A stretch of DNA of 64,000 bases, taken from Vibrio japonicus. GTDB taxonomy: Bacteria > Pseudomonadota > Gammaproteobacteria > Enterobacterales > Vibrionaceae. Below are positions 32,292 through 40,793 of the stretch, one piece after another. The translations under genes and the position numbers were made by a program. The DNA lies in contig NZ_CP102097.1 in the NCBI RefSeq assembly GCF_024582835.1, positions 1,054,001 to 1,118,000 of the forward strand. Reading direction: 5' to 3'. Every line of letters starts with the position of its first letter. The stretch's first letter is position 1. A model generated the notes under the pieces. It ran no database searches. It was not told the DNA's origin and saw only the letters and a list, made by a program, of their open reading frames with translations.

Positions 32292-32304
32292 TAACAAACA
32301 ATTT
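32292..32304 (+). repeat. attC fragment cut by IS copy 4
   Basis: Only the first 13 bases of an attC (TAACAAACAATTT) remain; the rest is absent on the other side of the IS. The preceding bases are complementary to the start of the TacAT cassette, so the cassette itself is whole. Confidence 0.85.
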
Positions 32305-33337
32305 CCTGATTACCACTAACTTTCAGTTACGTGGAGCGTCTATAATTAGAGTATCTGGATGGAGGATTGAGCATGGCAAAGAATCTCATTCAATTTCAAA
32401 AAGGTCTCTCAATACATAAATTTAAATTTATGCGCCTATATGGTACGGAAGAACAATGTTATCAGCGGTTGTTTAACATACGGTGGCCAAATGGATATAT
32501 TTGTCCTAACTGCCACTCTACACACCATTGCCAACTCCAACCCCGCGCACTCTATCAATGTCACTCCTGCCATCAGCAGACGTCTATCACTTCCGGAACC
32601 CTGCTGTCGAATACAAAGCTTCCTTTAACGGTCTGGTTTCTCGCCATTTACTTACTCACTCAAGCCAAAAACGGCGTGTCGGCGCTCGAACTCTCGCGGC
32701 ACCTTGGGATTTCTTATAACGCGTCTTGGAGGCTTAAGCACAAACTGATGCAAGCCATGAAGGAAAATGATGATAAACAGCCGCTTGACTATATTATTCA
32801 GCTCGATGATGCGTATTGGGGAGGCAGAACAAAGGGACAGAAGCGAGGAAGAGGCTCACCAAAGAAAACACCGTTGGTCGCCGCGGTCGCCTTAAATGAA
32901 GATTACCATCCCGTTTATATGCGAATGAGTGTGGTGAAGCGCTTAGAGAAAGCGGAAATCACGAAGTGGGCCCGTAAGCATGTTGCGCCTAAAACCCTAG
33001 CGATATCAGACGGTTTGTCCTGTTTTGACGGGCTTGTGAAAGCCGATATTTATCATGAGGTTGAAACGAAAAGTACCGCAGAAGATTTAGAGGAGTTGCA
33101 AGACAAGTACTTTCATTGGGTAGATACCATGCTCAGTAACGTGAAGAACTCGCTACACGGGACTTATCATGCGCTGAGGAAGAAGCATTTACCCAGGTAC
33201 TTGGCCGAATTTTGTTTTAGGTTTAATCATCGATACCGCTTAGAGAAAATGGTGAGCGCTTTGCTCAGAGCGGCTGTTGAGGCTCCTCCGATGCCAGACA
33301 GGTTGCTTAGACTAGCTGAAAGTCGGTGGTAATCAGG
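32305..33337 (+). mobile_element. IS1595-family insertion sequence, copy 4
   Basis: 1033 bp because of a 6-bp in-frame duplication early in the transposase. It sits in an attC. Flanks AACAATTT and TTCTACAA do not match. Confidence 0.93.
32373..33332 (+). CDS. IS1595-family transposase variant
   Basis: 319 residues. It differs from copies 1-3 near the N-terminus (SIHKFKFMRLYG instead of SVHEFMRLYG), with an extra Lys-Phe from the repeated AAATTT. The SIHK form is shared with copy 5, so copies 4 and 5 are a second sublineage. All catalytic motifs are intact. Confidence 0.92.
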   Translation: MAKNLIQFQKGLSIHKFKFMRLYGTEEQCYQRLFNIRWPNGYICPNCHSTHHCQLQPRALYQCHSCHQQTSITSGTLLSNTKLPLTVWFLAIYLLTQAKNGVSALELSRHLGISYNASWRLKHKLMQAMKENDDKQPLDYIIQLDDAYWGGRTKGQKRGRGSPKKTPLVAAVALNEDYHPVYMRMSVVKRLEKAEITKWARKHVAPKTLAISDGLSCFDGLVKADIYHEVETKSTAEDLEELQDKYFHWVDTMLSNVKNSLHGTYHALRKKHLPRYLAEFCFRFNHRYRLEKMVSALLRAAVEAPPMPDRLLRLAESRW

Positions 33338-33610
33338 TTCTACAATGCATTGAAGTTTATTAGTCAACTAGCTTTTTTTGCTGGCTGTTTGTTTGGTATT
33401 TCCACCGTCGTAACTGGTTATAAATATCTTGAACTTAGTCAAGATATGGGGTTAATGACGATGCTAACAGGTGTCGTAGCTATCTTATCCGCTATTGCTT
33501 TTCTCGGTTTGATTAATGGTTTTTTATCTATTGTCAAAACTCAAATTGAAACTAGAAATGCGATTATTGAACTTGTTGAAGCAACGAAAAATAAATCAAT
33601 GAAGGACTAA
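33338..33610 (+). pseudogene. Small membrane protein, 5' end lost at IS copy 4
   Basis: Open from the IS edge: FYNALKFISQLAFFAGCLFGIS... with two hydrophobic helices (about 8-28 and 43-65), then KTQIETRNAIIELVEATKNKS. No start remains except codons within the IS. Unknown family. Confidence 0.65.
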
Positions 33611-33615
33611 AAACA

Positions 33616-33740
33616 TAACAAGGCGTTCAAGAGGGACAGTCAACGCGTGGCGACTTCGGCTCAAATCTTGGCATCTGTGTTTTCGGTGGTAAATTGAAGT
33701 TTGGTGGCAGTGCGTTGCTGCCCCTTAACGCGGCGTTATG
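33616..33740 (+). repeat. attC site 46
   Basis: 125 bp attC, common type. Confidence 0.93.
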
Positions 33741-33754
33741 TGCTTGGAGGATAA

Positions 33755-34282
33755 ATGACATATTTGACAGAAAAAAGAATGGGCGAAATTTTTAGTTGTT
33801 TGCTTCCAGATGAAGATATCGTTCATGATAAATCTGTACCTGAATCAAGCAATAAAAGAAGACGTCCAGATTATCGTTTTGAAGAACGAAAGCTCATAGT
33901 AGAGTTTGATGGAGACTCACATTATTGCCAAGCTAAGCGAATCATAACGGATAAAGAAAAAGATCATGATTACTCTAGTATTGGATATAAAGTAGTCTGG
34001 ATACCTTACTTCGTTCAAATGAATAGCCATCTATTAGAGCATATATTCGGCTCAGGGCATAGTTTGGAGTTCAATCAAGTTTATGAACATGGCTTTATTG
34101 ACAAGAAAGCTATACTGCCAGCAGATTACTGCGAATTAGGCGTAAGGCAATTTGAGCAAGATCTTGCTACGTTCTCAGCATTTAAAAGTGATATCGTGAA
34201 GTCACTAGAAAACAAAATTTCAGAGCTTGGTAATATAGATCTTGTACTGCCAAGTTCGTTGCATTATTTAGTACGCACATAA
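33755..34282 (+). CDS. DUF559/Vsr-like endonuclease-fold protein
   Basis: 175 residues. RRRPDYRFEERKLIVEFDGDSHY (about residues 35-57) and the following VVWIPYF strand resemble the PD-(D/E)xK core of DUF559 and very-short-patch-repair-like nucleases. A nuclease role is therefore likely but unproved; it could act in defence or repair. ATG at 33755 with GGAGG; the stop is the attC TAA. Confidence 0.7.
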   Translation: MTYLTEKRMGEIFSCLLPDEDIVHDKSVPESSNKRRRPDYRFEERKLIVEFDGDSHYCQAKRIITDKEKDHDYSSIGYKVVWIPYFVQMNSHLLEHIFGSGHSLEFNQVYEHGFIDKKAILPADYCELGVRQFEQDLATFSAFKSDIVKSLENKISELGNIDLVLPSSLHYLVRT

Positions 34283-34402
34283 CAAACAATTTAAGAGTGA
34301 TTCAGCACGCTTGGCATTTTCGGTTTGGGTCAAGTTTAGTGTTTAAGGTGTTTAGTTTGAGTATAGTGGTAGCGTGCTTCACACCTTAATTGGGCATTAA
34401 GT
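34280..34402 (+). repeat. attC site 47 with mutated crossover (ATTAAG)
   Basis: 123 bp, like attC 1, but the 3' core reads GGGCATTAAG rather than GGGCGTTA: the conserved G of GTT is A. Confidence 0.85.
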
Positions 34403-34419
34403 TGAAAGAGGAAAGTTAA

Positions 34420-34736
34420 ATGGAAGTTATTAAGAAAGAGTCTAATAAGGGAGCAGTCTCTAAATTAATGTCAGGAGAGTATCGCTTAGTCGATGTTTTT
34501 TGGGCAGGTTATATTATTTTGGGGGCGGTATTAACAAGCTTTGTTACTAAGCTCTCAACGGTGGAAGCAGCAATCGCGGGAGTTATTCTTCTGTCAATCT
34601 ACTATTTATTCTTGAGCGTAGCTGTATGGAGATCTGCTAATAAATATACTGGAAGAAAGCTTTGGGTGGTTTTAGCAAAGGTTATTGTCGTTCTTAATTT
34701 GTTGCAAACTACTGTTAGTATGGGCGCAATCGTTTA
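34420..34736 (+). pseudogene. Membrane protein truncated by IS copy 5
   Basis: ATG at 34420 with AGAGGAA upstream. About 105 residues remain, with hydrophobic helices at about 24-46, 50-68 and 84-105. The frame would run on for nine codons in the IS. The native C-terminus is lost. Unknown family. Confidence 0.65.
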
Positions 34737-35763
34737 CCTGATTACCATCGACTTTCAGCTAGTCTAAGCAACCTGTCTGGCATCGGAGGAGCCTCAACAG
34801 CCGCTCTGAGCAAGGCTCTCACCATTTTCTCTAAGCGGTATCGATGATTAAACCTAAAACAAAATTCGGCCAAGTACCTGGGTAAATGCTTCTTCCTCAG
34901 CGCATGATAAGTCCCGTGTAGCGAGTTCTTCACGTTACTGAGCATGGTATCTACCCAATGAAAGTACTTGTCTTGCAACTCCTCTAAATCTTCTGCGGTA
35001 CTTTTCGTTTCAACCTCATGATAAATATCGGCTTTCACAAGCCCGTCAAAACAGGACAAACCGTCTGATATCGCTAGGGTTTTAGGCGCAACATGCTTAC
35101 GGGCCCACTTCGTGATTTCCGCTTTCTCTAAGCGCTTCACCACACTCATTCGCATATAAACGGGATGGTAATCTTCATTTAAGGCGACCGCGGCGACCAA
35201 CGGTGTTTTCTTTGGTGAGCCTCTTCCTCGCTTCTGTCCCTTTGTTCTGCCGCCCCAATACGCATCATCGAGCTGAATAATGTAGTCAAGCGGCTGTTTA
35301 TCATCATTTTCTTTCATGGCTTGCATCAGTTTATGCTTAAGCCTCCAAGATGCGTTATAAGAAATCCCAAGGTGCCGCGAAAGTTCGAGCGCCGACACGC
35401 CGTTTTTGGCTTGAGTGAGTAAGTAAATGGCAAGAAACCAGACCGTTAAAGGAAGCTTTGTATTTGCCAACAGGGTTCCGGAAGTGATAGACGTCTGCTG
35501 ATGGCAGGAGTGGCATTGATAGAGTGAGCGGGATTGGAGTTGGCAATGATGCGTAGAGTGGCAGTTAGGACAGATATATCCATTTGGCCACCGTATGTTA
35601 AACAACCGCTGATAACATTGTTCTTCCGTGCCATATAGGCGCATAAATTTATGTATTGAGAGACCTTTTTGAAATTGAATGAGATTCTTTGCCATGCTCA
35701 ATCCTCCATCCAGATACTCTAATTATAGACGATCCACATAACTGAAAGTTAGTGGTAATCAGG
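34737..35763 (-). mobile_element. IS1595-family insertion sequence, copy 5
   Basis: 1027 bp, reversed. Flanks ATCGTTTA and ATGATAGA do not match. To its right there are no further attC sites, so it forms the present end of the cassette array. Confidence 0.93.
34742..35695 (-). CDS. IS1595-family transposase variant
   Basis: 317 residues with a few substitutions relative to copies 1-3 (SIHKFMRLYG, LLANTKLPL, MVRALLRA). Intact zinc ribbon and catalytic motifs. Confidence 0.92.
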   Translation of the reverse strand: MAKNLIQFQKGLSIHKFMRLYGTEEQCYQRLFNIRWPNGYICPNCHSTHHCQLQSRSLYQCHSCHQQTSITSGTLLANTKLPLTVWFLAIYLLTQAKNGVSALELSRHLGISYNASWRLKHKLMQAMKENDDKQPLDYIIQLDDAYWGGRTKGQKRGRGSPKKTPLVAAVALNEDYHPVYMRMSVVKRLEKAEITKWARKHVAPKTLAISDGLSCFDGLVKADIYHEVETKSTAEDLEELQDKYFHWVDTMLSNVKNSLHGTYHALRKKHLPRYLAEFCFRFNHRYRLEKMVRALLRAAVEAPPMPDRLLRLAESRW

Positions 35764-36404
35764 ATGATAGATGGCAAGTATTTCAAGGATTCCAACGTTC
35801 CCCTTTTATTTATTGGCCGGAGTCGGGGGACTATGCCATTTTCATTGATACCGGTATTCAAATGCTGCCGGAGTTTGAAGCTGTCGCTGAGCGGTTACGT
35901 GAATTGAAAGAAGGGCGTTCGCAAGATGTTCCAATTGCATTAGTGACTCAGTTCATCGAAGAACATCCAGCTAGTAACGTCGTAAACAAACTCAGAGCAA
36001 TACTTTCAGAGTGGGACGATACTGCGCCTCTACCGTTTGATGAGTTTTCGACAATTGCATACAAAAGCAGCGATGAGAAAAAATTTTATGACTGGTTGCG
36101 TGAACAAGGGTTCTTTTTTAAAACATCGATGAGAGGGCAAAGTGAGGGATTCTTTAATGCATCTTTAGGTTTCTTCTATAACCGAGAGCTGGGGATGTAC
36201 TTTGCTGGTGGTAAAGGCAGTCCACAAAGCAAAATCGAAACTTTTAGCCATTTATACGTGATAAAACATTCGTTTGACGCATTACCTGAGGAGGTAGAAA
36301 ACCTGTTTGATGTTTATCACTTAAGGCATCGCCTACCAACCGTAACGCCTTATCCATTTAAGCATCTACGTGAATATGCTGAGATGCAACGTTTTAAATC
36401 TTGA
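35764..36404 (+). pseudogene. Hypothetical protein, 5' end lost at IS copy 5
   Basis: The frame is open from the IS edge (DRWQVFQGFQRSPFIYWPESGDYAIFIDTGIQMLPEF...), so the ATG at 35862 is probably internal. About 212 residues remain, soluble, with a repeated helix-turn look (AVAERLRELKEGRSQDVPIALVTQFIEEHP). No attC follows, so this is likely chromosomal backbone rather than a cassette. Unknown family. Confidence 0.6.
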
Positions 36405-36435
36405 TAACAGACTCAGTAAATGAGCTAGTAGTGAG

Positions 36436-37479
36436 GGCTTTGTTGCGTAATTCAATTGAACTTAATCAGGAAGTTACGATCTGATCGGCTACACCCATAA
36501 CTTCATGTAGCCTCATGCCAAGACCTCGTTACAAAACAACCAACTGGAAGCAATACAATCAAGCCTTAATAAACCGTGGTTCCCTGACCTTTTGGATTGA
36601 TGAGGAAACGATAGCCGAATGGAAGCAAAGCAAACAGGACAAACGAGGCAGGCCTCGTCAATTCAGTGACCTAGCTATTACTACCGCACTGATGGTAAAA
36701 CGCATTTTCTCTATGCCATTGAGAGCGCTGCAAGGTTTCCTAGACTCCGTATTTAAACTGGCTAACATACCGCTTGTTTGTCCGCATTACACCTGTATAA
36801 GCCGTCGAACTAAGGAAGTTAAGGTTTCATTTAAAACCAAAACCAGAGGCGTGATACAGCATCTGGCTATTGATGCTACTGGCCTCAAGGTTTATGGCGA
36901 AGGTGAATGGAAGGTCAAAAAGCATGGTACTGATGGGAAGCGCAGAGTCTGGCGTAAGCTACATTTAGCAGTAGATACCAGCACCCACGAAATAGTCGCA
37001 GCAGAACTGAGTTTATCTCACGTCACCGATGCCGAAGTTCTTCCCAACCTACTTAAGCAGACACGTCGTAAAATCATTGAAATATCAGGCGATGGTGCTT
37101 ATGACACAAGACATTGCCATGATGCAATACGGATCAAGCGTGCGGTTCCGCTCATCCCACCAAGGGAAGGAGCAGCCTTCTGGGAACAAGGACATCCTCG
37201 CAATTTAGCGGTAGGTTGTCAGGCTCGAACAAGAAGTGGAAAAGGCGGTATGGCTATCATAAGCGCTCGCTATCAGAGACAGCAATGCATCGAGTGAAAC
37301 AGTTGCTAGGTGGAAAGCTAAGCCTAAGAAATTACAACGCTCAGGTTGGCGAGACTTACGCAATGATCAAAGCGCTGAACAAACTTACAGGGCTAGGTAT
37401 GCCCAAAACTCAGTGCGTTGTTTAATAATTATTCAATTTTAGACATCTTCGCTTTCCATTGGAATTACGCAACAAAGCC
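36436..37479 (+). mobile_element. IS5-family (IS903-like) element, decayed
   Basis: 1044 bp bounded by inverted repeats GGCTTTGTTGCGTAA and TTACGCAACAAAGCC. Flanking 9-mers AGTAGTGAG and ATTCCCTAA do not match. Its transposase is frameshifted. Confidence 0.9.
36515..37425 (+). pseudogene. IS5-family transposase, frameshifted
   Basis: The first frame (MPRPRYKTTNWKQYNQALIN...) covers the N-terminal domain, the first Asp (LAIDATGLKVYG) and the second (ISGDGAYDTRHC). Around 37220 the frame is lost after AVGCQ, with a few residues apparently missing. The C-terminal part, SNKKWKRRYGYHKRSLSETAMHRVKQLLGG with the catalytic Glu, continues in another frame to 37425. Probably inactive. Confidence 0.88.
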
Positions 37480-37619
37480 ATTCCCTAATCACGACGACGA
37501 CCTAAACGGAAAAAGCATCACACTTCAGACTAGAATTTTTGGCTTAAGTCTAATGTGTGAACTACGCTAAATTTGTTGTGATTAAGAAATACCCTTTTGA
37601 AAACAACTTGGTGGAAGCG

Positions 37620-38417
37620 ATGGAAAGCAAAAAGATACAAGAACCAAAAAAAAATGATGATGTTGAGAAACAATTGGAAGGGAACGATAGCGGAAATGTT
37701 AATACTCGTTCGCGGTTCTCAAGAAGACGCTTTATCCGTTCAACCGCGGTAGCGTCACCAATATTACTATCAGTGAAAAGCCCTGTAGCTTGGGGGGGGG
37801 GCTTACCTAACGAGCAATACAGTATTGCAATGTACTTATCAGGTAACGCGTCGCATCCTCAAAGCACTCAAATCAGCGCCAGAGCACCTGCCTACTGGCT
37901 TAACACTTTCCAAGGTGGAAACGAAATTGTCCTAAATGAGCTGAACAATAATGGCTGCTATGCTTCTACACAACTTTATACTCTAGTTCCCCTGAACTTT
38001 AATACTTGGCTAAGTAACCGTGTAGTCAGTAACAATTGGCAATACAAATTGGATGCCATTTCCGACAACCCAACATTACTTCAATCAGTTCAAACGGATC
38101 TCAGCGGTTCATTTAGCTTGTGGGTGGATTTTAAAAAAAATAAAAGCAATACTGCGCGAGTCGATATTCTAAATAACGTTAGCGCCTGTCACTGTTGTGT
38201 AGTAACTGGTTATCTTAACGGTATCTTTCATCCAATGCCAGTTAACTACATCGGTGATTCCAACTATGTCAGAAACTTATTCATTGATGCTATTAATCAA
38301 TCCATCAATTTAATTCTATCAGATCTTGATAAGAACAGGTTTGAAGGCCCCAATTCACCAAAGTACTCGCAACCAATTAGGGAACTTAGTAATACCCTCA
38401 ATACCTGGGATTCATAA
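37620..38417 (+). CDS. Tat-signal exported protein with poly-G tract
   Basis: 265 residues from ATG 37620 (GGTGG upstream; a GTG at 37557 would add 21). Residues 30-60 have a twin-arginine signal, SRFSRRRFIRSTAVASPILL, so export in folded form is likely. The rest is unrecognised: rich in Asn and Ser, with a CHCC pair in the second half. Directly after the signal the DNA has ten G in a row, encoding GGG. It is the first gene of an operon with a PqqD-like protein, an HprK-related kinase and a nucleotidyltransferase, so it may be the substrate of that system (inference). Confidence 0.75.
   Translation: MESKKIQEPKKNDDVEKQLEGNDSGNVNTRSRFSRRRFIRSTAVASPILLSVKSPVAWGGGLPNEQYSIAMYLSGNASHPQSTQISARAPAYWLNTFQGGNEIVLNELNNNGCYASTQLYTLVPLNFNTWLSNRVVSNNWQYKLDAISDNPTLLQSVQTDLSGSFSLWVDFKKNKSNTARVDILNNVSACHCCVVTGYLNGIFHPMPVNYIGDSNYVRNLFIDAINQSINLILSDLDKNRFEGPNSPKYSQPIRELSNTLNTWDS
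37792..37801 (+). repeat. Homopolymeric G tract (10 G)
   Basis: Ten consecutive G inside the Tat-protein coding region. The length is prone to slippage, and a change of one base would truncate the protein just after its signal peptide. Confidence 0.93.
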
Positions 38418-38444
38418 CATTGAGAGCATTCTTAACCAAAGTCT

Positions 38445-38696
38445 ATGAACATTAAAGTCAATGAAGAATACTGTATATATGACTGTGTTTTTTTTAGTGA
38501 ACATGATGCTGTGATATTCAGCCCATTCACCATTGAAACATTGCTTTGTGAACGGTCCGTTTTAGATTTTTTAGTGTCATTAAGTAATAAAAATCGAAGT
38601 GTTCCCATCGAAGAAATGATGGAAGAAAATCATGAGCATATTGATGAGATTATAGAAAAACTGGTTTCGATGAGGATAATTTTACTCAAGGAGTGA
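38445..38696 (+). CDS. PqqD-family protein, HPr-rel-A system
   Basis: 83 residues with the PqqD/RRE-type layout: three N-terminal strands (EEYCIYDCVFFSEHDAVIFSPFTIETLLCE), then helices (DFLVSL, IDEIIEKLVSMRIILLKE). PqqD-like domains bind leader peptides and present them to modifying enzymes. Gene order PqqD-like, HprK-related, nucleotidyltransferase is that of the NCBI-named HPr-rel-A system. It lies 27 bp after the Tat-protein gene and 7 bp before the kinase gene. Confidence 0.8.
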   Translation: MNIKVNEEYCIYDCVFFSEHDAVIFSPFTIETLLCERSVLDFLVSLSNKNRSVPIEEMMEENHEHIDEIIEKLVSMRIILLKE

Positions 38697-38703
38697 GTGG
38701 TTA

Positions 38704-39603
38704 ATGTTCCTTAAAACAAGAAAATATCTACTACAAGTAGGAAATTTTTCTTTTGAGATAGAGTCCGATGTATCCTCTATACATCACTATCTTACAAAGC
38801 ATTATCAACACAACCTTCGCCAAAACGACGGTCGTCAGTTTGTTGATTACTATGTTTCTATAAGGCATGGTCATTGGCTACGCAGATTATTTAAGCCTCA
38901 AGTGGAATTTTTCTTTAATCACCTCAAACCTTTTAAGCCTTTACCGCTATCCCAAGCCCATGCGTTCTTGGAATGGGGGATGAACTGGATTCTATCCACA
39001 CAAGCTCATCAGTATCTAATAATTCATGCCGCATCTTTGGAAAAAAATGGTAAAGGTGTCATCATATCTGCCCCTTCAGGATCAGGGAAAAGCACCCTTT
39101 GCGCATACTTGGTTTCTCAAGGCTGGCGTTTAATGTCGGATGAGCTAGCGTTAATTGATACAGAAACATTAAGTATGCATGGCTTAGCTCGTCCAATAAA
39201 TTTGAAAAATCAATCCATTGACGTAATCAAGCCACATTACAATAACGATAGTTTTAGCAAAGTTGCAATCGATACTCATAAAGGAACAGTTTGCTTACTT
39301 AAGCCTCCACGATCGAGTATTGAGCAAGCACAGCAACCAGTAAAGCCTAGCCTACTGGTGTTTGTGAATTACAACGAAGATGAAACTATATTCATGGAGC
39401 ATGTGGACAAACCAATAGCGTTGACAGAGATAATCAAGAATAGTTTTAATTTCGGGATGCTCAACCTCAAAGGTTTTCAATGCGCAAAAAAACTAGTTCA
39501 ATCTTGTGACGCAATATATGTTGAATATAGCGATTTAAAGGCGTGTAACTTAGCATTAACTAATTACTTAGAAGAAGATATTAGCTGTGATAAAACTTGT
39601 TGA
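38704..39603 (+). CDS. HprK-related kinase A
   Basis: 299 residues. Walker A APSGSGKST at 123-131, preceded by IIHAASLEKNGKGVIIS and followed by LMSDELALID, all as in HPr kinase relatives. True HPr kinases act on the PTS; this shorter family appears with PqqD-like partners, and related kinases phosphorylate peptides such as lasso peptides. The substrate here is unknown. ATG at 38704 with GGAG upstream; its end overlaps the next gene by 17 bases. Confidence 0.85.
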   Translation: MFLKTRKYLLQVGNFSFEIESDVSSIHHYLTKHYQHNLRQNDGRQFVDYYVSIRHGHWLRRLFKPQVEFFFNHLKPFKPLPLSQAHAFLEWGMNWILSTQAHQYLIIHAASLEKNGKGVIISAPSGSGKSTLCAYLVSQGWRLMSDELALIDTETLSMHGLARPINLKNQSIDVIKPHYNNDSFSKVAIDTHKGTVCLLKPPRSSIEQAQQPVKPSLLVFVNYNEDETIFMEHVDKPIALTEIIKNSFNFGMLNLKGFQCAKKLVQSCDAIYVEYSDLKACNLALTNYLEEDISCDKTC

Positions 39604-40675
39604 CGTATTAGCTAACCCTGAAGCACTTATCAATCTACCGCCCTCAGCATTGTCTAACATCATTGCTGAGGCTAGATATTACAACATGCTTGCTCAACTT
39701 AAGTACATTTGTGAAAGTAAAGGTTACTGGAACGCGCTGCATAATCAATTTAAGCAACATTTGGACTCTGGCTATCTATTTTATGTTAATCAGCGTAAAC
39801 AGCTAGCAAATGAAGCAGAGCAAATAGCCCAAGTATTAACCCCTCTGAAAGTGAATTGGGTCTACTTAAAAGGAGGAGCATATCATCTAAGTGAAATGAA
39901 GTGTTTTTCTGGTCGAATGATGAACGATATTGACATTCTCGTCGAAGAAAGAGACTTAGCGCGTGTTGAAGAAGCATTTAAAATCAATGGCTGGCTCTCA
40001 TCCGAAATAAGCAACTATGATGACAAGTTTTACCGAAGTTGGTCCCAAGAGATCCCGCCATTACGACACTTATACAGACAGATTGAACTCGATGTTCATT
40101 TCAATATTCTCCCTAAAACACTAAAAGAATCTTTAGATGGAAGGTACTTATTCGAAGAGTCAACCGTCCTAAATGCCAACAGCTATGAAAAGGTTATGAA
40201 ACCGCACGCCATGCTCATGCATAGCGCTATTCACCTTTTTTACGAAAGTGAATACCACAAGGGCCTAAGAGATCTTTATGACATATACATTCTGATCAAC
40301 GCTTTTGGTAAAGAAAGTGAATTTTGGCGCAACTTGATAGATCTCCAACATAAAGTTGGCAATGAACGATCTGTATATTGTGCTCTTAGGTATAGTCGTA
40401 AAGTTTTCAATGTTGATATCCCATCAGATATCTTAGAATACTACAACCAATATAAGCCCAATACGTTCTACCTCCGTTTACTAGACTTCTGCTTTCTGAA
40501 TGTGTTTACTTCTAACTACCCCCCCTATAGAAAGTTTGGTTACACTCTGTCTGAACTGGCACTTTACCTACGAGGTCATCTGAAGAGAATGCCATTAAGA
40601 TTACTCGTCCCCCACCTAGCAAAAAAATCCTTTGATAAATTCAAAGTAAAAGAAGAAATACACGATTTGATTTGA
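39587..40675 (+). CDS. Nucleotidyltransferase family protein (NTP_transf_5 type)
   Basis: 362 residues. The active-site region VNWVYLKGGAYHLSEMKCFSGRMMNDIDILVEERDL (about 85-125) shows the MNDIDILV metal-binding aspartates of the uncharacterised nucleotidyltransferase family PF14907. It is found with PqqD-like and HprK-like proteins in peptide-modification loci. GTG start at 39587 inside the kinase gene suggests translational coupling. It may nucleotidylate the product of the same system (inference). Confidence 0.82.
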   Translation: MIKLVDVLANPEALINLPPSALSNIIAEARYYNMLAQLKYICESKGYWNALHNQFKQHLDSGYLFYVNQRKQLANEAEQIAQVLTPLKVNWVYLKGGAYHLSEMKCFSGRMMNDIDILVEERDLARVEEAFKINGWLSSEISNYDDKFYRSWSQEIPPLRHLYRQIELDVHFNILPKTLKESLDGRYLFEESTVLNANSYEKVMKPHAMLMHSAIHLFYESEYHKGLRDLYDIYILINAFGKESEFWRNLIDLQHKVGNERSVYCALRYSRKVFNVDIPSDILEYYNQYKPNTFYLRLLDFCFLNVFTSNYPPYRKFGYTLSELALYLRGHLKRMPLRLLVPHLAKKSFDKFKVKEEIHDLI

Positions 40676-40793
40676 TTCAAAATCTGACTGTATGAACTAG
40701 TACCCTCTATTGGCAAGGGTTCGAAAATTTCGTGGTGATGATCAAATATCATATCGTTGATTAGCGCATAGATCTCACATGAAACACTAAGCA

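Noticed and set aside
842..34402. Regularly repeated ~125-bp units resembling a CRISPR array
   Set aside because: Units are long, divergent, with TAACAA and GTTRRRY ends, and are separated by whole genes: they are attC sites. No cas genes are present.
40702..40720. ACCCT...AGGGT hairpin between the nucleotidyltransferase and PP-loop genes
   Set aside because: Only five pairs and no T run; too weak to call a terminator.
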